Shown: positions 34,304 to 47,498 of the stretch, one piece after another
Numbering within the stretch: position 1 is the stretch's first letter
How the letters are laid out: every line of letters starts with the position of its first letter
DNA from: Polytrichum commune
Lineage: Eukaryota; Streptophyta; Polytrichopsida; Polytrichales; Polytrichaceae
DNA length: 64,000 nt
Direction of reading: 5' to 3'
NCBI GenBank assembly: GCA_950295325.1
Contig: OX485807.1
Coordinates: 27,623,666-27,687,665, forward strand
Notes under the pieces: generated by a model
Told to the model about the DNA's origin: nothing
The model's input: the letters and a program-made list of their open reading frames with translations, nothing else
The model's database searches: none
Made by a program: the position numbers and the translations under genes

Positions 34304-37300
34304 TCAATCCTTGAGCAGTTTGCTTTCAAGGTTGGTCCCTCTATTGTTGGCATTAGAAAATGAGTTTCCAACGCCGATTAGAAACAGAGTTTTTAAGCCT
34401 TACAGTACCGCCCTCTTGGATTGGAGTTGGAAAACATATGATTTTGTCCAACAAACAAAGGGACCAACCTTGAAACATGCTCCCCAAGGTTAGGCATACA
34501 TCAAGACTGAAATCCTTTTACCTTGGCTTACTAAACACTGCTTCAAAATTGGCATTTTAGGATGTGTGTGGCCTTCACATGTGTGTGCATGAGAGCTCGT
34601 CAAATATTACCGAAGGCTTATCATAGACATTGGGGCATGGGTTGGTCTATATATCATATGGAAAGCACACGGATCATATTTTAATTGCTTGCCGGTACAT
34701 GGTTTGGGTACAATGTTCTTGCCCCATTAGTGGTGCCACAAAACACCACCCACATGGGTCCTTTCCCGGATTAACTCCATGTTTGGAGTATAACAAAGAT
34801 GTTGTGGGAGATGACCATTCACTCATGTCACATGGAAGTCTATGCAATTGTACAAAGGAGGTTCTCGCTATCATGTTTGTAGGGTGTCTAATATAGGAAT
34901 GTTGTTGAAGGGAGATGCTTGGAGTCAACAAAACCTCTTTTTAGCTCACGTTTGCCGGTTTAGTATTAATTGTAGTTATTGTTATAGCATGCATGTGGAG
35001 ATGCCCTTACATATGGGTCGCAACCTAAGCGTTTTAAGATTAGTGAAGAAATCAAGCTCTCAAGTTGAAAGCTCAAATGCGACGTAAGTTTGAAGGAATG
35101 AGCATGCGTCTAAGAGGCTCCCCCGTAAATGAAATAAGATCAAATTGATTAAAGCGCTTGAGAGCCAAATAGTTCATGGGACATGAAATACAAAGAGTTG
35201 ACCTAACAAGGTCGATTTAGTAGATTGTTGCAATGTGGTACCTACTAATGTTTGCATGACAATCTAGCTTGGAGAAATAGTAAATACTATCCAATTCCAT
35301 GTGTGGCCAAAAAACACCCTCTATGCTCATGGAATCATCATAATTCTCTTTATGTTTTAATATCTAGTTAATGAGAAACCCACGAGAAGTCAACAAAAGT
35401 AAGGCAAACTTCCATGTGTTGGCTCTTTGGACTTTCGGGAAAGCAATATTGGACTTTGACGACATTGGTGAAGCTTTAACCATGACCTCCTAACATCTTG
35501 TTGTGTGAGTACTTCCTCGTGGACATGGGGTTCAACATGTGAGAGAGTGTATTTTCTTGGATGTCAAACATGCAAGTTGAATTTTTGTTGTCATCCTATT
35601 TGTATCCCATTTTGAACGTTTTGTGATTTGATTTCTTGAACCTTGCGTTTTTATATATTAAAGAAACGGATGACAACTTTGAGGAAGGTTTGAATACTAA
35701 GAACACACCTACATATGTTAAATATATCAATGTTACAAAATACAACAATCTCTCGCCCACGCCCCACACCAATAAGTTTCCCTATATGACATTCAAGTCA
35801 AGTCCGATTTTGAAAAATACAAGTGGTCAATCCCATATCCTCAAACTACCACTTCTCCATAGAATTGTCTTGGCCACCAATTCTCATTTTTGGATTTCTT
35901 TATAAAGCACAACCCATAATCCATATGGATGGGGGTCCAAATTTTTGTCATATACGATGCTTATGCCGACTAGTGGCCGACACATAAAAGTTTGCCATGT
36001 AGTGTCAATTTGGACCAACTTATGTATACATGTTCTTCTTTATATCATATGCAAATATTACCATTGCCATCAAAGTCAATAAATCAAGTAGACCCAAAAC
36101 CAACACTACATACCACATTCATGCATTTGGGGGCTTCAAATATTTAATAATGGTACAAAGTGTTGGTTTTGGTTGTGCCTACATGCTTAATATATGTCAA
36201 CACCATGGGGGAGTTGAATATGCGATATTGTGTGTCTCCAAATTGTGATCCTTCCAACTTGAACCTGGCAAAGACCCGGGGAGGTCACCCTTTGTACAAT
36301 ATTAAGATTCACATGCAAAAAAAAGGTGGAATAAAATTCAAAGGACTAAAATTTATAAAAGTATATGTTATTATAATAAAAAATTGATATAATATTAATA
36401 TATTATCATAAAAATCACAAAATATAAAATATCCCCTAAATATGTGCATTACTTCATAGCCCCACCCCTCCCTTGAAAACACCCCTTCATCACATGTTTG
36501 TTCATATTCCTACAAGGTAGTCATCCACTGGGGATGAAAATTAGCCCTTAACTTTCCAAGTAACCCATTTTGGCGTGATGAACAATTTCTTCCCTACATC
36601 AACCCCACCTAACTCATTCATCTGCAATCAAAAATAACTATAAACATCAAGCCAACTGGATATCTACCCATAAACACACGAGCCGTGCAATTTGGAGATG
36701 ATTAGAATGTGTAAAAAATTGTCAAAGCGGGAAGTGGTCATGTTGTTGTTGTGTTAGGATGTTGACTCCAATTAATGGTTGTCACTCCAATGCAAAATTT
36801 GCATGAACATTGGGGATGTATATTTTGGTAAAAGACAAATATATTTTGATGTTCATCTAAAGCCAACCTTTGTGCTCACATTGACCATTCAATTAACATT
36901 GTTGAATTTTTAGGGAATTCTCTGCAAATATGTGGGTACAAACATGATATATTCTACATACTCCAAATGCAAGGTGGCTAGCCTATTATGGTTTGCACAA
37001 TTTGGCATGAGAATTTGTGAAAGTGCCCAACTATTGAGTTTTTTCTCATCTAGTGGATCACACAAGCATTCCGCTCATTTTCTAGGTGAAATTGATAGGC
37101 CCGGGGCTGAAACTTAGTGTGGCTTACGAGAACCACGTGTAGCAAGAGTATAATTATTTGGGGGGGGGGGGGGTGATATCTTGGTGATAAGCAATTACAT
37201 GACCCATTCAGTTAGGTAGTATTCCAATCGTGCATATTTTGTAGTACCTTTCAACTACTTTGAAAGGCTAGGTTGAATCATTTTCATGTACCACATGTTA

Positions 37301-37364
37301 ATCATAAATTAACAAGCGGCATGTCACAAGAGTGCTTTCCCCTATGATTATCCTTCACACATAA
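34304..37364. other. No gene recognised; G14 tract at 37160-37173
   Basis: Frames at 34630-34896, 35636-35905 and 36030-36387 show no recognisable domain. No RNA gene or MITE was identified. Confidence 0.35.
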
Positions 37365-37435
37365 CTAATTCTAGTTGGTTGTCCAACCAAGGCCACACTT
37401 TGGCTCATTTCAAAAGCCATCTCAAAAGGTAGAGT
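37365..37435 (+). repeat. Family C repeat, partial copy 3
   Basis: CATAACTAATTCTAGTTGG, GTCCAACCAAGGCCACACTT and TGGCTCATTTCAAAAG match 4510-4590 in order. Confidence 0.5.
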
Positions 37436-37732
37436 CGATAATTCATTGAAATGCGGTGTAGTCTCAAAGCAATATCAAAAATCCATACTGCAAAACACAC
37501 ATACACAAAATAATATATGCGGTCAAGAGCAACAAGAGATTCTTTTATTGCGGAACCATAGACTGACGATACATGATTTATACCATGGTATCTTAGAAAT
37601 AATATAAACCTAATTTCATGGAATCTATAACAACCTACATTCATTCTGAACCCACAAGGTAAAAAATGACTGATACTCTATCCACAATTGCTCTGGTGCT
37701 GGATGATGGTATTGATGGAGCAAAAGGTTGGA

Positions 37733-37955
37733 AAACGATCATTGCACATGAGCGTTTCTCTCATCCATCCTACATAAAAACTTGACCCCTGTAAATTTAT
37801 GACCGATTTATCTCCAACGATTTGGACTAGACTAATCCGGGTACTTTGAAACTAAAATTCACCACCAAATCAACTAAAAAAAATTGTAACATTCTACTTG
37901 AAGACTTTTTTACATTGGATGAATGAGAGGGTTACCTAAAACGCCCACCATAATA
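37733..37955. mobile_element. Family F MITE, diverged copy F3
   Basis: The left part ACATGAGCGTTTCTCTCATC and the right part GGATGAATGAGAGGGTTACC form the inverted ends. The inner sequence TGACCCCTGTAAATTTATGA and TCTCCAACGATTTGG matches F1 and F2. Confidence 0.65.
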
Positions 37956-38394
37956 TGCGATATTTCAAGAAATTCCCTCTCGCCGAGAAGAAGTTGTGCC
38001 ACAAACGTCTTATTAAATGACATCATCATCATCATCATCACCATGACCTTTTTTTCCGCATCTCCATGTAAACTAAACCCTTAATCACTAAACCACACCT
38101 CTTAATATCTCTTAGAAAGCAACTTAATAGCTAGGTGAGGTGTCCATCCAACCGCCTTGAAATGCAAGTCAAAATCCTACGTGGCAATATGGAGCCTAGC
38201 CCTTGACTGACTGGGTCCAGCCAGGCAGCCAGCTTATTTCTAGCCTGCCCTGCCCTGCCCTCCCTTTCACGCTTCCCCTCATTTTTCTGCCCGCACTGCC
38301 CGCACTGCCCCTCCCTGCCACCTGGACTCTGGACCACTGCCGGTCCTGGTATACAGGTGAATGCATGGTATCAATAAGGTGGAATGGGTCTTAA

Positions 38395-38745
38395 ATGATT
38401 CCTTTTTCCAACTAACCCACTTCTCCTAGGATATGAAACATGCGATTAGTATAAGATGGCTAGCGAATCTAAATCGAGGTCGGAGTCACTTTCTTGGTAG
38501 TTTTCAGAATTCACATGAATATCTTTTTCTTTTTTTCTTTTTTTCTTTCAAAGTTGATATTCTTGTGCTCATTAAGTGGTCATACATATCTCTCTAGTCA
38601 TGTTGACTATTGAGCCTAGAATAGTTATCATATGTTGAGCACATAGTTCAATCTTGATATTCGTTATTGAAGCCACACCCAACCACATACCACCTCAAAT
38701 ATAGGTGTCCAGTTAAAACAAGTAACTGACCTTTAACCGAAATTG
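38395..38745 (-). repeat. Family D repeat, inverted copy
   Basis: It reads the family D order backwards: CCCACTTCTCCTAGGATATG, TGCGATTAGTATAAGATGGC, TTGATATTCTTGTGCTCATT, TCATGTTGACTATTGAGCCT and AATATAGGTGTCCAGTTAA. Confidence 0.75.
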
Positions 38746-39290
38746 GCCAATGGCTAGGAACCAAGGTTGCAAGGCGCAACAAATTACGCACGTTTACATT
38801 AATCACCATCAACAATGATACTAAAGAATCTGCTCATGGATGTTATAATACTAGCCAAATGTTGATAGTTGATGGGTATGTCAAAGTGAGAGACTCTTTC
38901 TATACCCAAGTTATCATTTGGGTCACTACATTAAAATATTGTATTTTAGTGTCCTATGGCATTTTAATGTCATTGTGGTAACTTTCCTAATGGCACTTCT
39001 TATGAAATAAGTTTATAAATGTTGTCATCCCAACTTACTTTGAGTTCATCCACTTTTGGTATATTTTGCACCAAGTCAACATTTTTGGAATGAAATGTTG
39101 TCATGGGTGATTGAAATTTGGATGAAAAATCATTGAAATTTAGTAAGTGATAGTAATTGCAACACCGTATATCTCCAGTACAATGCCCAATTTTTAATTT
39201 TTTAATTTTTTAATTTTTTTTTTTACAAGTAACAACAAATCATGTTAGGTTAAATTTTAGTGGTGGGTATCTGGACGCTCCGTCACTAAA
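38746..39290. other. No gene recognised
   Basis: A CACTACATTAAAATATTG sequence at about 38931, followed by TTTTAGTGTCC, resembles the end of the element at 20075. A poly-T/AATTTTTT run lies near 39190-39230. No gene was seen. Confidence 0.35.
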
Positions 39291-39291
39291 G

Positions 39292-39650
39292 TCAGCCTGC
39301 CCGAACTCCCTGCCCGAGCTGCCCACGCGCCTTTGCCAGCTCGGCTACAGACAGACTCGACAAAGCAAAGAGGACTGGGGGAATTTTCGATGCTGCAGCT
39401 AACTTCGAAGGTTCAAGTGCTTCATTTCGAGCCAACTTCACGAATTCTTCATAAGATGCATCGAACTTGATTCGGCACAAGTTTGTTGCTCCTCATTCTG
39501 ATCAGACTCGCATGCTGTTTTAAGCGGGAGTTTTGCGATCGTAGTGTGGTTGTAGTAGTACTTAGTACTGGTCGTATACTGATCACCATCATCACCATCT
39601 TCTGAACTTGGTGACAAGAATCTGGCCGCGTACCCATTACCTTGGCTCAT
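39292..39650 (-). other. Possible divergent coding remnant upstream of the fucosyltransferase gene
   Basis: Two overlapping minus-strand frames look protein-like: MSQGNGYAARFLSPSSEDGD from 39650, and CRIKFDASYEEFVKLARNEA with LSSLSVAELAKARGQLGQG in the next frame down to 39292. Together they could be one frameshifted exon or two exons of a gene reading away from 40515. No known domain and no convincing splice sites, so this stays tentative. Confidence 0.25.
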
Positions 39651-40514
39651 GAAAGATTGGGCGGCGACGCGTTTAATGGTGGTGTTGATTGAGGGCGTGG
39701 GAGGTTACGTGTTTGAGTAACGGTGGTACATATATACTTGGAGTGATTTTACATGTGTGGGATCAGCTCTGCAGCTGGGCGGCTAGGGCGCTTGCTTGCT
39801 TGTTGGCAGGGTTATTGATTGAGGGATAGGCGGTGGACGTGGGGGGAGTAAAGTGAGCGAGTGGGAGGATGATCCAGTTGTGAAGTGTTCTGATGGATCA
39901 GCCGAGGTTTGGTGACTGATTTGGACTTCGTTTGAATATTTAATATTATATACCAATCATCTGTGCAAGCGTTCGGAGGTGGTGACGGTTGTTGAAGAAG
40001 TTGCTAAATTTGGTACTATTTCGTGAAGAGGGGAATTGGATACTCTTCGGAGTTTATTTTTTATGTGGCTGTGGCTGTGGTGGTGTGGGAAATGAATGAA
40101 ACAATTGAACACCTCATCAGCACCGGACTGAAGAATCATCAGCAGAGGCGCTACTGAAAACTCCAGTCTCCGTCGACCTCAAAGTGCAGCCGGCGTTGTG
40201 CAGGCAGTTTTGTTGGTGTTGTTGCTGTTGTGGAGGTTTCCAAAAGCTTAATATCGAAAAGCGCCTCGGTGTGTGTGTGGAAGAAAGAGAGTCTAGAGTC
40301 TTGCGAGGTTTCTAACTTACCGATTGGTGAAGAGTCAAGACCAGTAGTGTACCGATCATCCAATAGGTTAAAGAAGCCCCGGGTCCCACACAAACCTAAG
40401 CTCTTACTAGTGTATGTGGCCGCGTGCAATTTTCGACTCCCAAGGCGAGCGCTGACTAACTACACACATATATATAATTTTTGAAAGGTACCTGGAGTCC
40501 CGAGTACTGAGGCT

Positions 40515-43500
40515 ATGGTGATGCCGAAGAGGTCGAGGGTGACGATGATGAGCTCGCTGTGTAGTCTGCAGACATCATCACTGCCATTCATCCACTCGCT
40601 GCCGCAAACCAACATGGGCTCCTTACTGTCTTCCCCACGGAAGCACTCGCTCAAGTTCGGCAGCCGAGCGCACATCACCAGCTGCTGGCTAACCCTCCTC
40701 ACCATCTTCGCATGTGCTAGCATGCTGCGATTCCTCCTCACATGGCAACCTGGGTCAACCGAAAGCATCGGATGCATGTCATCAGCCATACCTTTCGATG
40801 ATCACTCTCCCTCTTCTTCTGATTCGAAAATACTTTTTGGCACCGGTAATACACATGAGCCTCTACCACCGCACCGAGTTTTGGAGGAGTCGAACAACAT
40901 GACGGCCATGGAGAGGGAGCTTTGGAAGCAACCCGACGGCGGAGGGTTTACCCCATGCATCAAGTTTAGCGAGGAGTATGGGTTGGAATCGGCGCAGGCG
41001 GTTGCGCAGAGGGAGAAGTATTTGATGGTGGTGGTGGCGGGTGGGTTGAATCAACAACGTAACCAGATTGTCGATGCGGTTGTCATCGCTCGCATTTTGG
41101 GCGCCACTTTGGTCCTGCCCATTATGCAAGTGAACCCCATTTGGGAAGACGAAAGGTATAACTAAAACCCTGCAACATAAAAATTCATTTTTACCGTTGC
41201 TGTTTCTTTCTTTGTCAGAGACTCCTGCATCGAGACGCAGGTTTCACATCACTTATCCTCGACACATGATGACTCCTCCTGCAGCTTCTTGTAGGTCGAT
41301 GTCTAAATTTAGGCGCAACTTCGGCACTTCGGCACTTCGGCAATAGAATCTTTTTCTAGCGACTCTAGGCTATGTGCTGCCAACCGTTGCTCTTTGGAGT
41401 TAGAAAACTTTCAAATGAATCACTGACCTATCGATGCAAGGTCGTTGTAGATTAGGAGACCGGGGTTTTGTTTTGGGCGAACTGTTTGTTGCAGCGATTA
41501 CTAAGTGATGAGGAGTCTGTACTTCTTCCATCATGTGTTGACTCATTCTTGACATGTGAAGAAGTTTGTGAGCTATGTCGATAGTACGCGCATTCGTTAA
41601 AAACATGAGCTCTTAAACCCTTTCTCATCATGGTGTTGATTGCTTTGGGGCTTTGGTATTGTGGTGCAGTGAATTCAGTGATATCTTCGACGCAGAGCAC
41701 TTCAAGGAGACGTTGAAGGACGATGTGAGAATCGTGTCTTCTCTTCCATCAACACATATTATGTTCCGACCTACGGAGGAGAAAAACACACCCTTAGATG
41801 CAAGCCCACGGTGGTTGCGTGCTCATTACGCGAAAAGGGTAAGCATTTCTTCAACACGTAACCGGGGAATATCACTAAGTTTCAATGCAGTTTGCAGATA
41901 TTGTAGATTCTTCACTATCATCTACAAGTACAGGTTTTCATTTGGCCGTCATTTTTATCAATCGGTAACAGGCTTGTTGATCTGGGTACTTTTGTCTTGT
42001 CAGATGCACCGGCAAGGGGTTCTCCTCCTCCGTGGACTTGACTCAAGACTTGCGAAAGATCTTCCTCCAGACTTCCAGAAACTGCGTTGCAAGGTTCCGA
42101 CCAACTCCTTACCTTCCATTATAGCGCTGATTGCACAAGGGGCTTATATGTGCTATGTGTAGTTCGATGTAATTCGTTTCTTTGATGTGTACGCACGAAG
42201 GAGCTTAATTAAGGTTATGTACTCGACAAGTTGTTTCTTATGTGGAAATGTCTAAATTTAGATTTCTTCTGTGTGTGGGTCATAAACAGGTTGCATTCCA
42301 TGCTTTGAGGTTCGCTGCACCTATCCAAGCGCTGGGCGACAAGCTGGCGAAGCGGATGTGGAGCCAGGGCCCATACCTGGCACTCCACCTCCGGCTGGAG
42401 AAGGATGTCTGGGTGCGTACTGGATGCCTTCCGGGACTCGGAGAAGAGTTCGATGAGCAGATTCGCTTCGTTCGCAAGTCCAACCCACGGCTTCTCACCG
42501 CACGCGGTGAGAAAATGGGTTTTACACGGCGCAAATTGGCCGGCCTTTGCCCACTCACAGGCTTGGAAGTAGCAAGGTAAGCAACAACTACTACTTCATA
42601 TGATTTCTGTCCCTCACAATCCCATATTCACTTTCCACAAGTTCATGGACACATATTTCCACTCGATGATGCAAGGAAATTAGTTACGCAATTGCCAAAC
42701 AATCTCCTCATAAACCTTCAAATCCATGGATGCAGCAGAGCTCAATGGACAAATAACTTTGCCATTACTTGGCGTTGCAAGCCAAAGTAGTTGTGGAATT
42801 GCCAACTAATTTACGCAGAAACCATCAAATCCATGGATGCAGCAGAGGTCGATGATCACATCATAGAATTGCCATGACTTGATGATGCAAGGAAATTAGC
42901 TGCGATAGCAATTGGAAATTGATGTTTTGCTTTGTTTTTCTTTGCTTGTAATTGATGACCAGGTTACTGAAGGCTCTCGGCGCCTCCGAAAGGACCCGAA
43001 TCTACTGGGCAGGAGGCGAGCCCCTCGGAGGACAGCTAGCGCTGGAGCCACTTCTGAAGGAGTTTCCCCAACTTTACAACAAGGAGAATCTGGCATCAGC
43101 CGAGGAGCTTGAGCCCTTCCGAAAGAAAGCTTCAATTCTAGCTGCAATCGACTACTTGGTCTGCCTCAGCAGCGATGTGTTCATGCAATCCCATGGTGGA
43201 AATTTCGGCCATGTCATGCAGGTAAGAATCCCTCGAGCTTAAACGACCATTCAGTCACAAGTTTTTTGATTCTTAAGTGCTCAGATTCATCCCTCTCCTC
43301 TCTGCCCGCCGATTTCTTGGCTTGTAACCTTCTAAATCCACTACCTCCCTACTGCTCATCTTCAACCTGGTCATTTCCTAATATGAAAAATATCTGGACA
43401 GCTGGGTCAATCCTCAAGAACTCCAAATCACCTTAAACACCAGGATGGCTTCAAGTTCCACCTTTGCAAACCCTACTCACTCCCCTACTCCATACAGTTT

Positions 43501-44056
43501 GCATGATAGGTTGTCATATGATGTTCTCCGGATAATCGCAAAAAGAGGCTACCTCCAACATGAGGCAGTAGCACTTGTCCCATAGCTTATCTCCGACGTA
43601 AAATTGAACATGGTTTTAGTAATGTGGTCAAGTCTAATTTCAGAGGCGATAGGTTTCCCATTCATGCCATGTCTCTCTCGTTTCCAGGTAGTATTGGGAC
43701 ATGATCACCTTATTTTTTACATCGATTGATTCTTCATGTTTCCAATTAATTAGTGGAGAAGATCATGATTTTTGTTTAATGTCTTCGACAAATGAATGTT
43801 TTGGGTGCAGGGTCATCGTGCGTATCTGGGCCACCGCAAGCACATAGTCCCCAACAAACGGCAAATGATCCCACACTTCCTCAACTCCACGATGCCGGTG
43901 ACCGAGTTTGAGGAAACCGTCCGCGCACTTCACGTCGAAGCGATTGGGTCACCTATCCACCGCACGAACAAGAGCCAAAAGGATGTCCTTGCTTACCCGG
44001 TACCTGAATGCATGTGCCAAAAGCCAACCGCAAGCTCACTATCGACCAGCTCATGA
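40515..44056 (+). CDS. Plant O-fucosyltransferase family protein (GDP-fucose protein O-fucosyltransferase fold), six exons
   Basis: The exons inferred from frame and GT-AG signals are 40515-41155, 41670-41838, 42004-42093, 42290-42576, 42963-43221 and 43811-44056; all phases join, giving about 563 residues. Residues 57-75 form one membrane anchor after a basic N terminus, fitting a type II Golgi protein. Family marks are GGLNQQRNQIVDAVVIARIL (176-195), WEDE joined to SEFSDIFDAEHF across the first splice, HLRLEKD (333-339, the conserved HLR-E-D box), CPLTGLEVARLLKALG and AAIDYLVCLSSDVF, then GNFGHVMQGHRAYLGHRK. The family transfers fucose from GDP-fucose to proteins or cell-wall glycans; the acceptor here cannot be told from sequence. 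No frameshift or stop was seen, so the gene appears intact. The first ATG in frame was chosen; a methionine two codons later (40521) is also possible. Introns are short for so repeat-rich a region. Confidence 0.93.
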
Positions 44057-45245
44057 TCAGCTCTTGATCATCATGTACATCCATCCTCCAACACACACCC
44101 TGAAAATCATTTAAAATAGTTTGTTCATTAGCCCATTCTTTCTGGTCAAGCTGATGATGTCATCGAACCCATTTCAATTTTCATCATCAGTGTGACCATG
44201 ATCGTCATCATACGGTGCCATTACAACCACCCTGCACAACTGTATAGCACATCAACAACAACAACAACAACAACAACAACAAATGAAGTGCATCATGAGC
44301 GGCGCTGATGTTACGTGACGGTTTCCCACAAGCTGCTACCCAATGTGGCCGAGTAAATACTTAGTTAAGAGGGTGAATTTAATATAGTCATGTACATTAG
44401 GAAATCAGCAGTGGGTTGAAAGTTGATATGTCAGGCCCTGGTCATAAAATCAATTACTTACAGGTCAGCCTGATCAGAAGCAATTTTGTACGATGATTAG
44501 AATCACGGTAGGCTAGCTGCCAGCGATGTAGGAATTAGGGAACGCAGTGGAAATGTGCTGCTGAGAACCTAGATTAGGTCCCTAGTGATGCCGTCACTAA
44601 TGTATACCCGACCTGCCTTGGTCATAAATTCGTTGGGTTAATTACCACATACGATGGAGTGAAATGGAGCACCAGGCATGCAGCCAAACAATAATAAAGC
44701 AGGCAACCAAATGCAATTGGTTTTCTTGTCTTATCCAATGTTCACTCTGTACTCTGCCATCTTGGGCTGTCATGTTTTTAATGTCCTGCTTTTGGAACCA
44801 GAAAGGATGAATGCAGGTAAGTAATTAACACACGAGGAGATCAAATGGTACAAAGCTTGATGGAACTGACTTGACAACAAGGTAATTAAGGTGTATGGCC
44901 ATATTGTGGGCACTTCCAACTCTTTACTCCACTGATATGTATATATATGGCCCACTGGATCGGCTCGGCATTGTTAAAGACTTGCTATTTGGCTGATTTT
45001 CATCCCCTAAATTTGTGTCACAGTGGACGAGGCCACACTGTAATAGGTTAATTTGCACATAGCTTGATTTCATTGTAACACATGATGTCTTTTTGGTCTG
45101 TCCATTCTTTAAGTGTAAACTGAAGCCTTGCCCAATACCACTCAAATCTTATTGACTTGTATGATTAAAAAGTGCGACCACGTAAGGTCCACGTGTGGCG
45201 AGCGCACCATAAGTCTTTGGAAGTAGTGTCTATTACAAACTCTGT
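44057..45245. other. 3' flank of the fucosyltransferase gene; CAA microsatellite
   Basis: The likely 3' UTR begins here. About ten CAA/AAC units lie at 44252-44282. No other gene was seen. Confidence 0.5.
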
Positions 45246-45470
45246 AGACTCAAGTGTGAAGGAGGCTCACATCATGGATTGAGACCTATATGATCATTTA
45301 ATAATTCACAAAATCTTCACTTTGACAATGAATAAGATATCCATACGAGCTCCGAAAATCATGAGGAAAGTGGGCACAGGCATGATTTGGATGTGGTAAA
45401 AATTCATCTTGCACCAATACTTGTGTTTCATATATATCCTACAAGAAGTGGCTGCCGAGAAGAGAAGTGT
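45246..45470 (+). repeat. Family D repeat, partial copy
   Basis: GACCTATATGATCATTTAAT, AAAATCTTCACTTTGACAAT, ACGAGCTCCGAAAATCATG and CATATATATCCTACAAGAAG follow the consensus of 13105-13280. Confidence 0.7.
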
Positions 45471-46675
45471 CCATTTCAGATCCGCTTCCCTTGACGTAAC
45501 AACTGGGCCATACGGTGATCCCCATTCCATTCTGGAATCGTGTGGGAAAGCGCACCTCTAGTGGCTTCTACAAATGAGAAACGGACATCTGGATTCCGCT
45601 CTATCTCAAATGAGGTTCAGGTGGTACCCCGAGAACAATATCTTTGTAGTATAAAAATATTGGGTACGACAATTCCACAACCTTTTTGCTTGAAAGGGTG
45701 GGACTTTGCACGACATGCACATGTGTGGGCTAGCTAGTACGGGTGGACGGAATCCCTTTTGTAAATCTCAAAGAAGTGGGTTGATATTTGGAAGAATTGT
45801 ACACCGGTGGTCACATTTTAGTAACCCATACACATGTATACCTTTCTAGTGGAACTTATAAGGTAGAGAGTGCTAAAACCAACACCCCATCCAAAACCAA
45901 CACCTATAAACGCCTCCCAATTGCCAACACTCTACAACCTTGAACCGTACCCGGCGGTGTAGGAGTGTCTGGGCCCACGGAGTGACGGTTTTAGGTGCCA
46001 TTAGTGGTGCCACCTCATAGCAACCTGCATGACCTTCATGTAGGGTATGTGACGGGCTCCACTCTATCTTGGGTTGGTTCAAGGTGGGATTAGGGTGGCT
46101 TGTCAATGCCTATTCTAGTCATTCTATTCACAACGCCAAGGAGGGAGGCCCACAAAGCACAAAAGGGTTATTTCCCGGGATGCAAGGTGATGGTTTTGCA
46201 AGCGAACCAAGAGGGATCATGGAGGTAGCCATGTGGCTTTGCATACCATTACTACTTGGGCTTTGATGTAGTTTGGGTCTAGTACCCAGCTATGTTGTGT
46301 TCAACTTGGTTCTAGGCAATGAAGGTGGGGGTCCTCATCATATGCGAGGTTGCCATACACGGGGCCTATGGATTGGTATAAGGAAGCTAGTAGTTTGACT
46401 TTGAATAATCATCAAATATTCAATTGAGACTAAAAATATTTTTTCTTTCCTAGTACCTATGTTTAGCCCAAAGGCTAATATGAATATATATTTTATATAT
46501 CAACCACATAGCCATATGTATGCACAATAGCTTAAAGTGTTGGTTTAAGCACCCTCTACCTTAGGTGAAAGAAAATGTATTGAAGAAAGTTTGAACTCTT
46601 TCAAAAAGGATTAAGAAGCGTAATATCCAAACCGGAAAATGGATAAGGCATGCGTGCCTTATGTGGTCACGGCTC
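45471..46675. other. No gene recognised
   Basis: Short frames only. TTAGTGGTGCCAC at about 46004 also occurs near 34728, hinting at one more low-copy repeat. Confidence 0.35.
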
Positions 46676-47090
46676 ACTCTTCTTAATCGGACACCTATAT
46701 TTGAGTGCTACATGGCAAGGCTTGTAGTTAAGAACATACAACAAAAAGGCATGTGTAGTGAAGAAATTGGACTATGTGTGTTCAGAGTGTGTGAAGTAGT
46801 ATAGATTCAATCATTAACATAACTTTGGGAGGGGCTTTTGCGATTGTTTAAAGAGAAAGAGAATCCTTAGTTTGACCTTCCTATAACTTTTGCATCTCAA
46901 CTTTGACTTGAAACGTGAAATGACACGAGCACGGAAAACCTTCACTCCAACGACGACAACGAGTAAGACATGCATACGAACTCCAAAAATCATGAGGAAA
47001 GTGGCGACAACCTCGATTTGCATTCGCTAACCATCTCGTCCTAGCATCATAATGGGCTTAATCGACAAGAAAAAACCATTCAAGACCCAT
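46676..47090 (+). repeat. Family D repeat, long copy
   Basis: It starts CTTAATCGGACACCTATATT, passes ACGAGCACGGAAAACCTTC, ACGAACTCCAAAAATCATG and CTAACCATCTCGTCCTAGCA, and ends GACAAGAAAAAACC. About 60 bp of extra sequence lies in the middle compared with 12946-13300. Confidence 0.65.
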
Positions 47091-47498
47091 CTACCTCAGT
47101 CTACCTGACACTCTGGACTAACGACTCATGAGCCTGCCAAAAGATTACTCAGCACCGTGCTTCCCATCTACAGGCCATGGGATGCCTCATGTACACTCAG
47201 ACTAAACTCCCAGCACCATCCCACAGTTATTGCCACAACCCACAAATACGAAGCACATCGATGAGTAATGTAACACGCAACATTCAAACGACAGGCCACC
47301 GTCATCAACAACACGGTGCACATTAAATGTGGTTTTTGTTTCTTTATTTATTACGGAGTAGAATCGAATTCCTCACACGTCCTGATTGATTGCGATGAAG
47401 TACTAACTTACCGAGTTATGATCATTCCAACGCCAGCAGCATATATATATGTATGCTAACTTAGCTGCTGCAACATCGGTTGTTACGTAAGTTATGTA

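Noticed and set aside
40230-40484. An 84-codon plus-strand frame before the fucosyltransferase start
   Set aside because: It lacks an ATG and ends before the gene's start without a splice donor in phase. Better taken as 5' leader or promoter.
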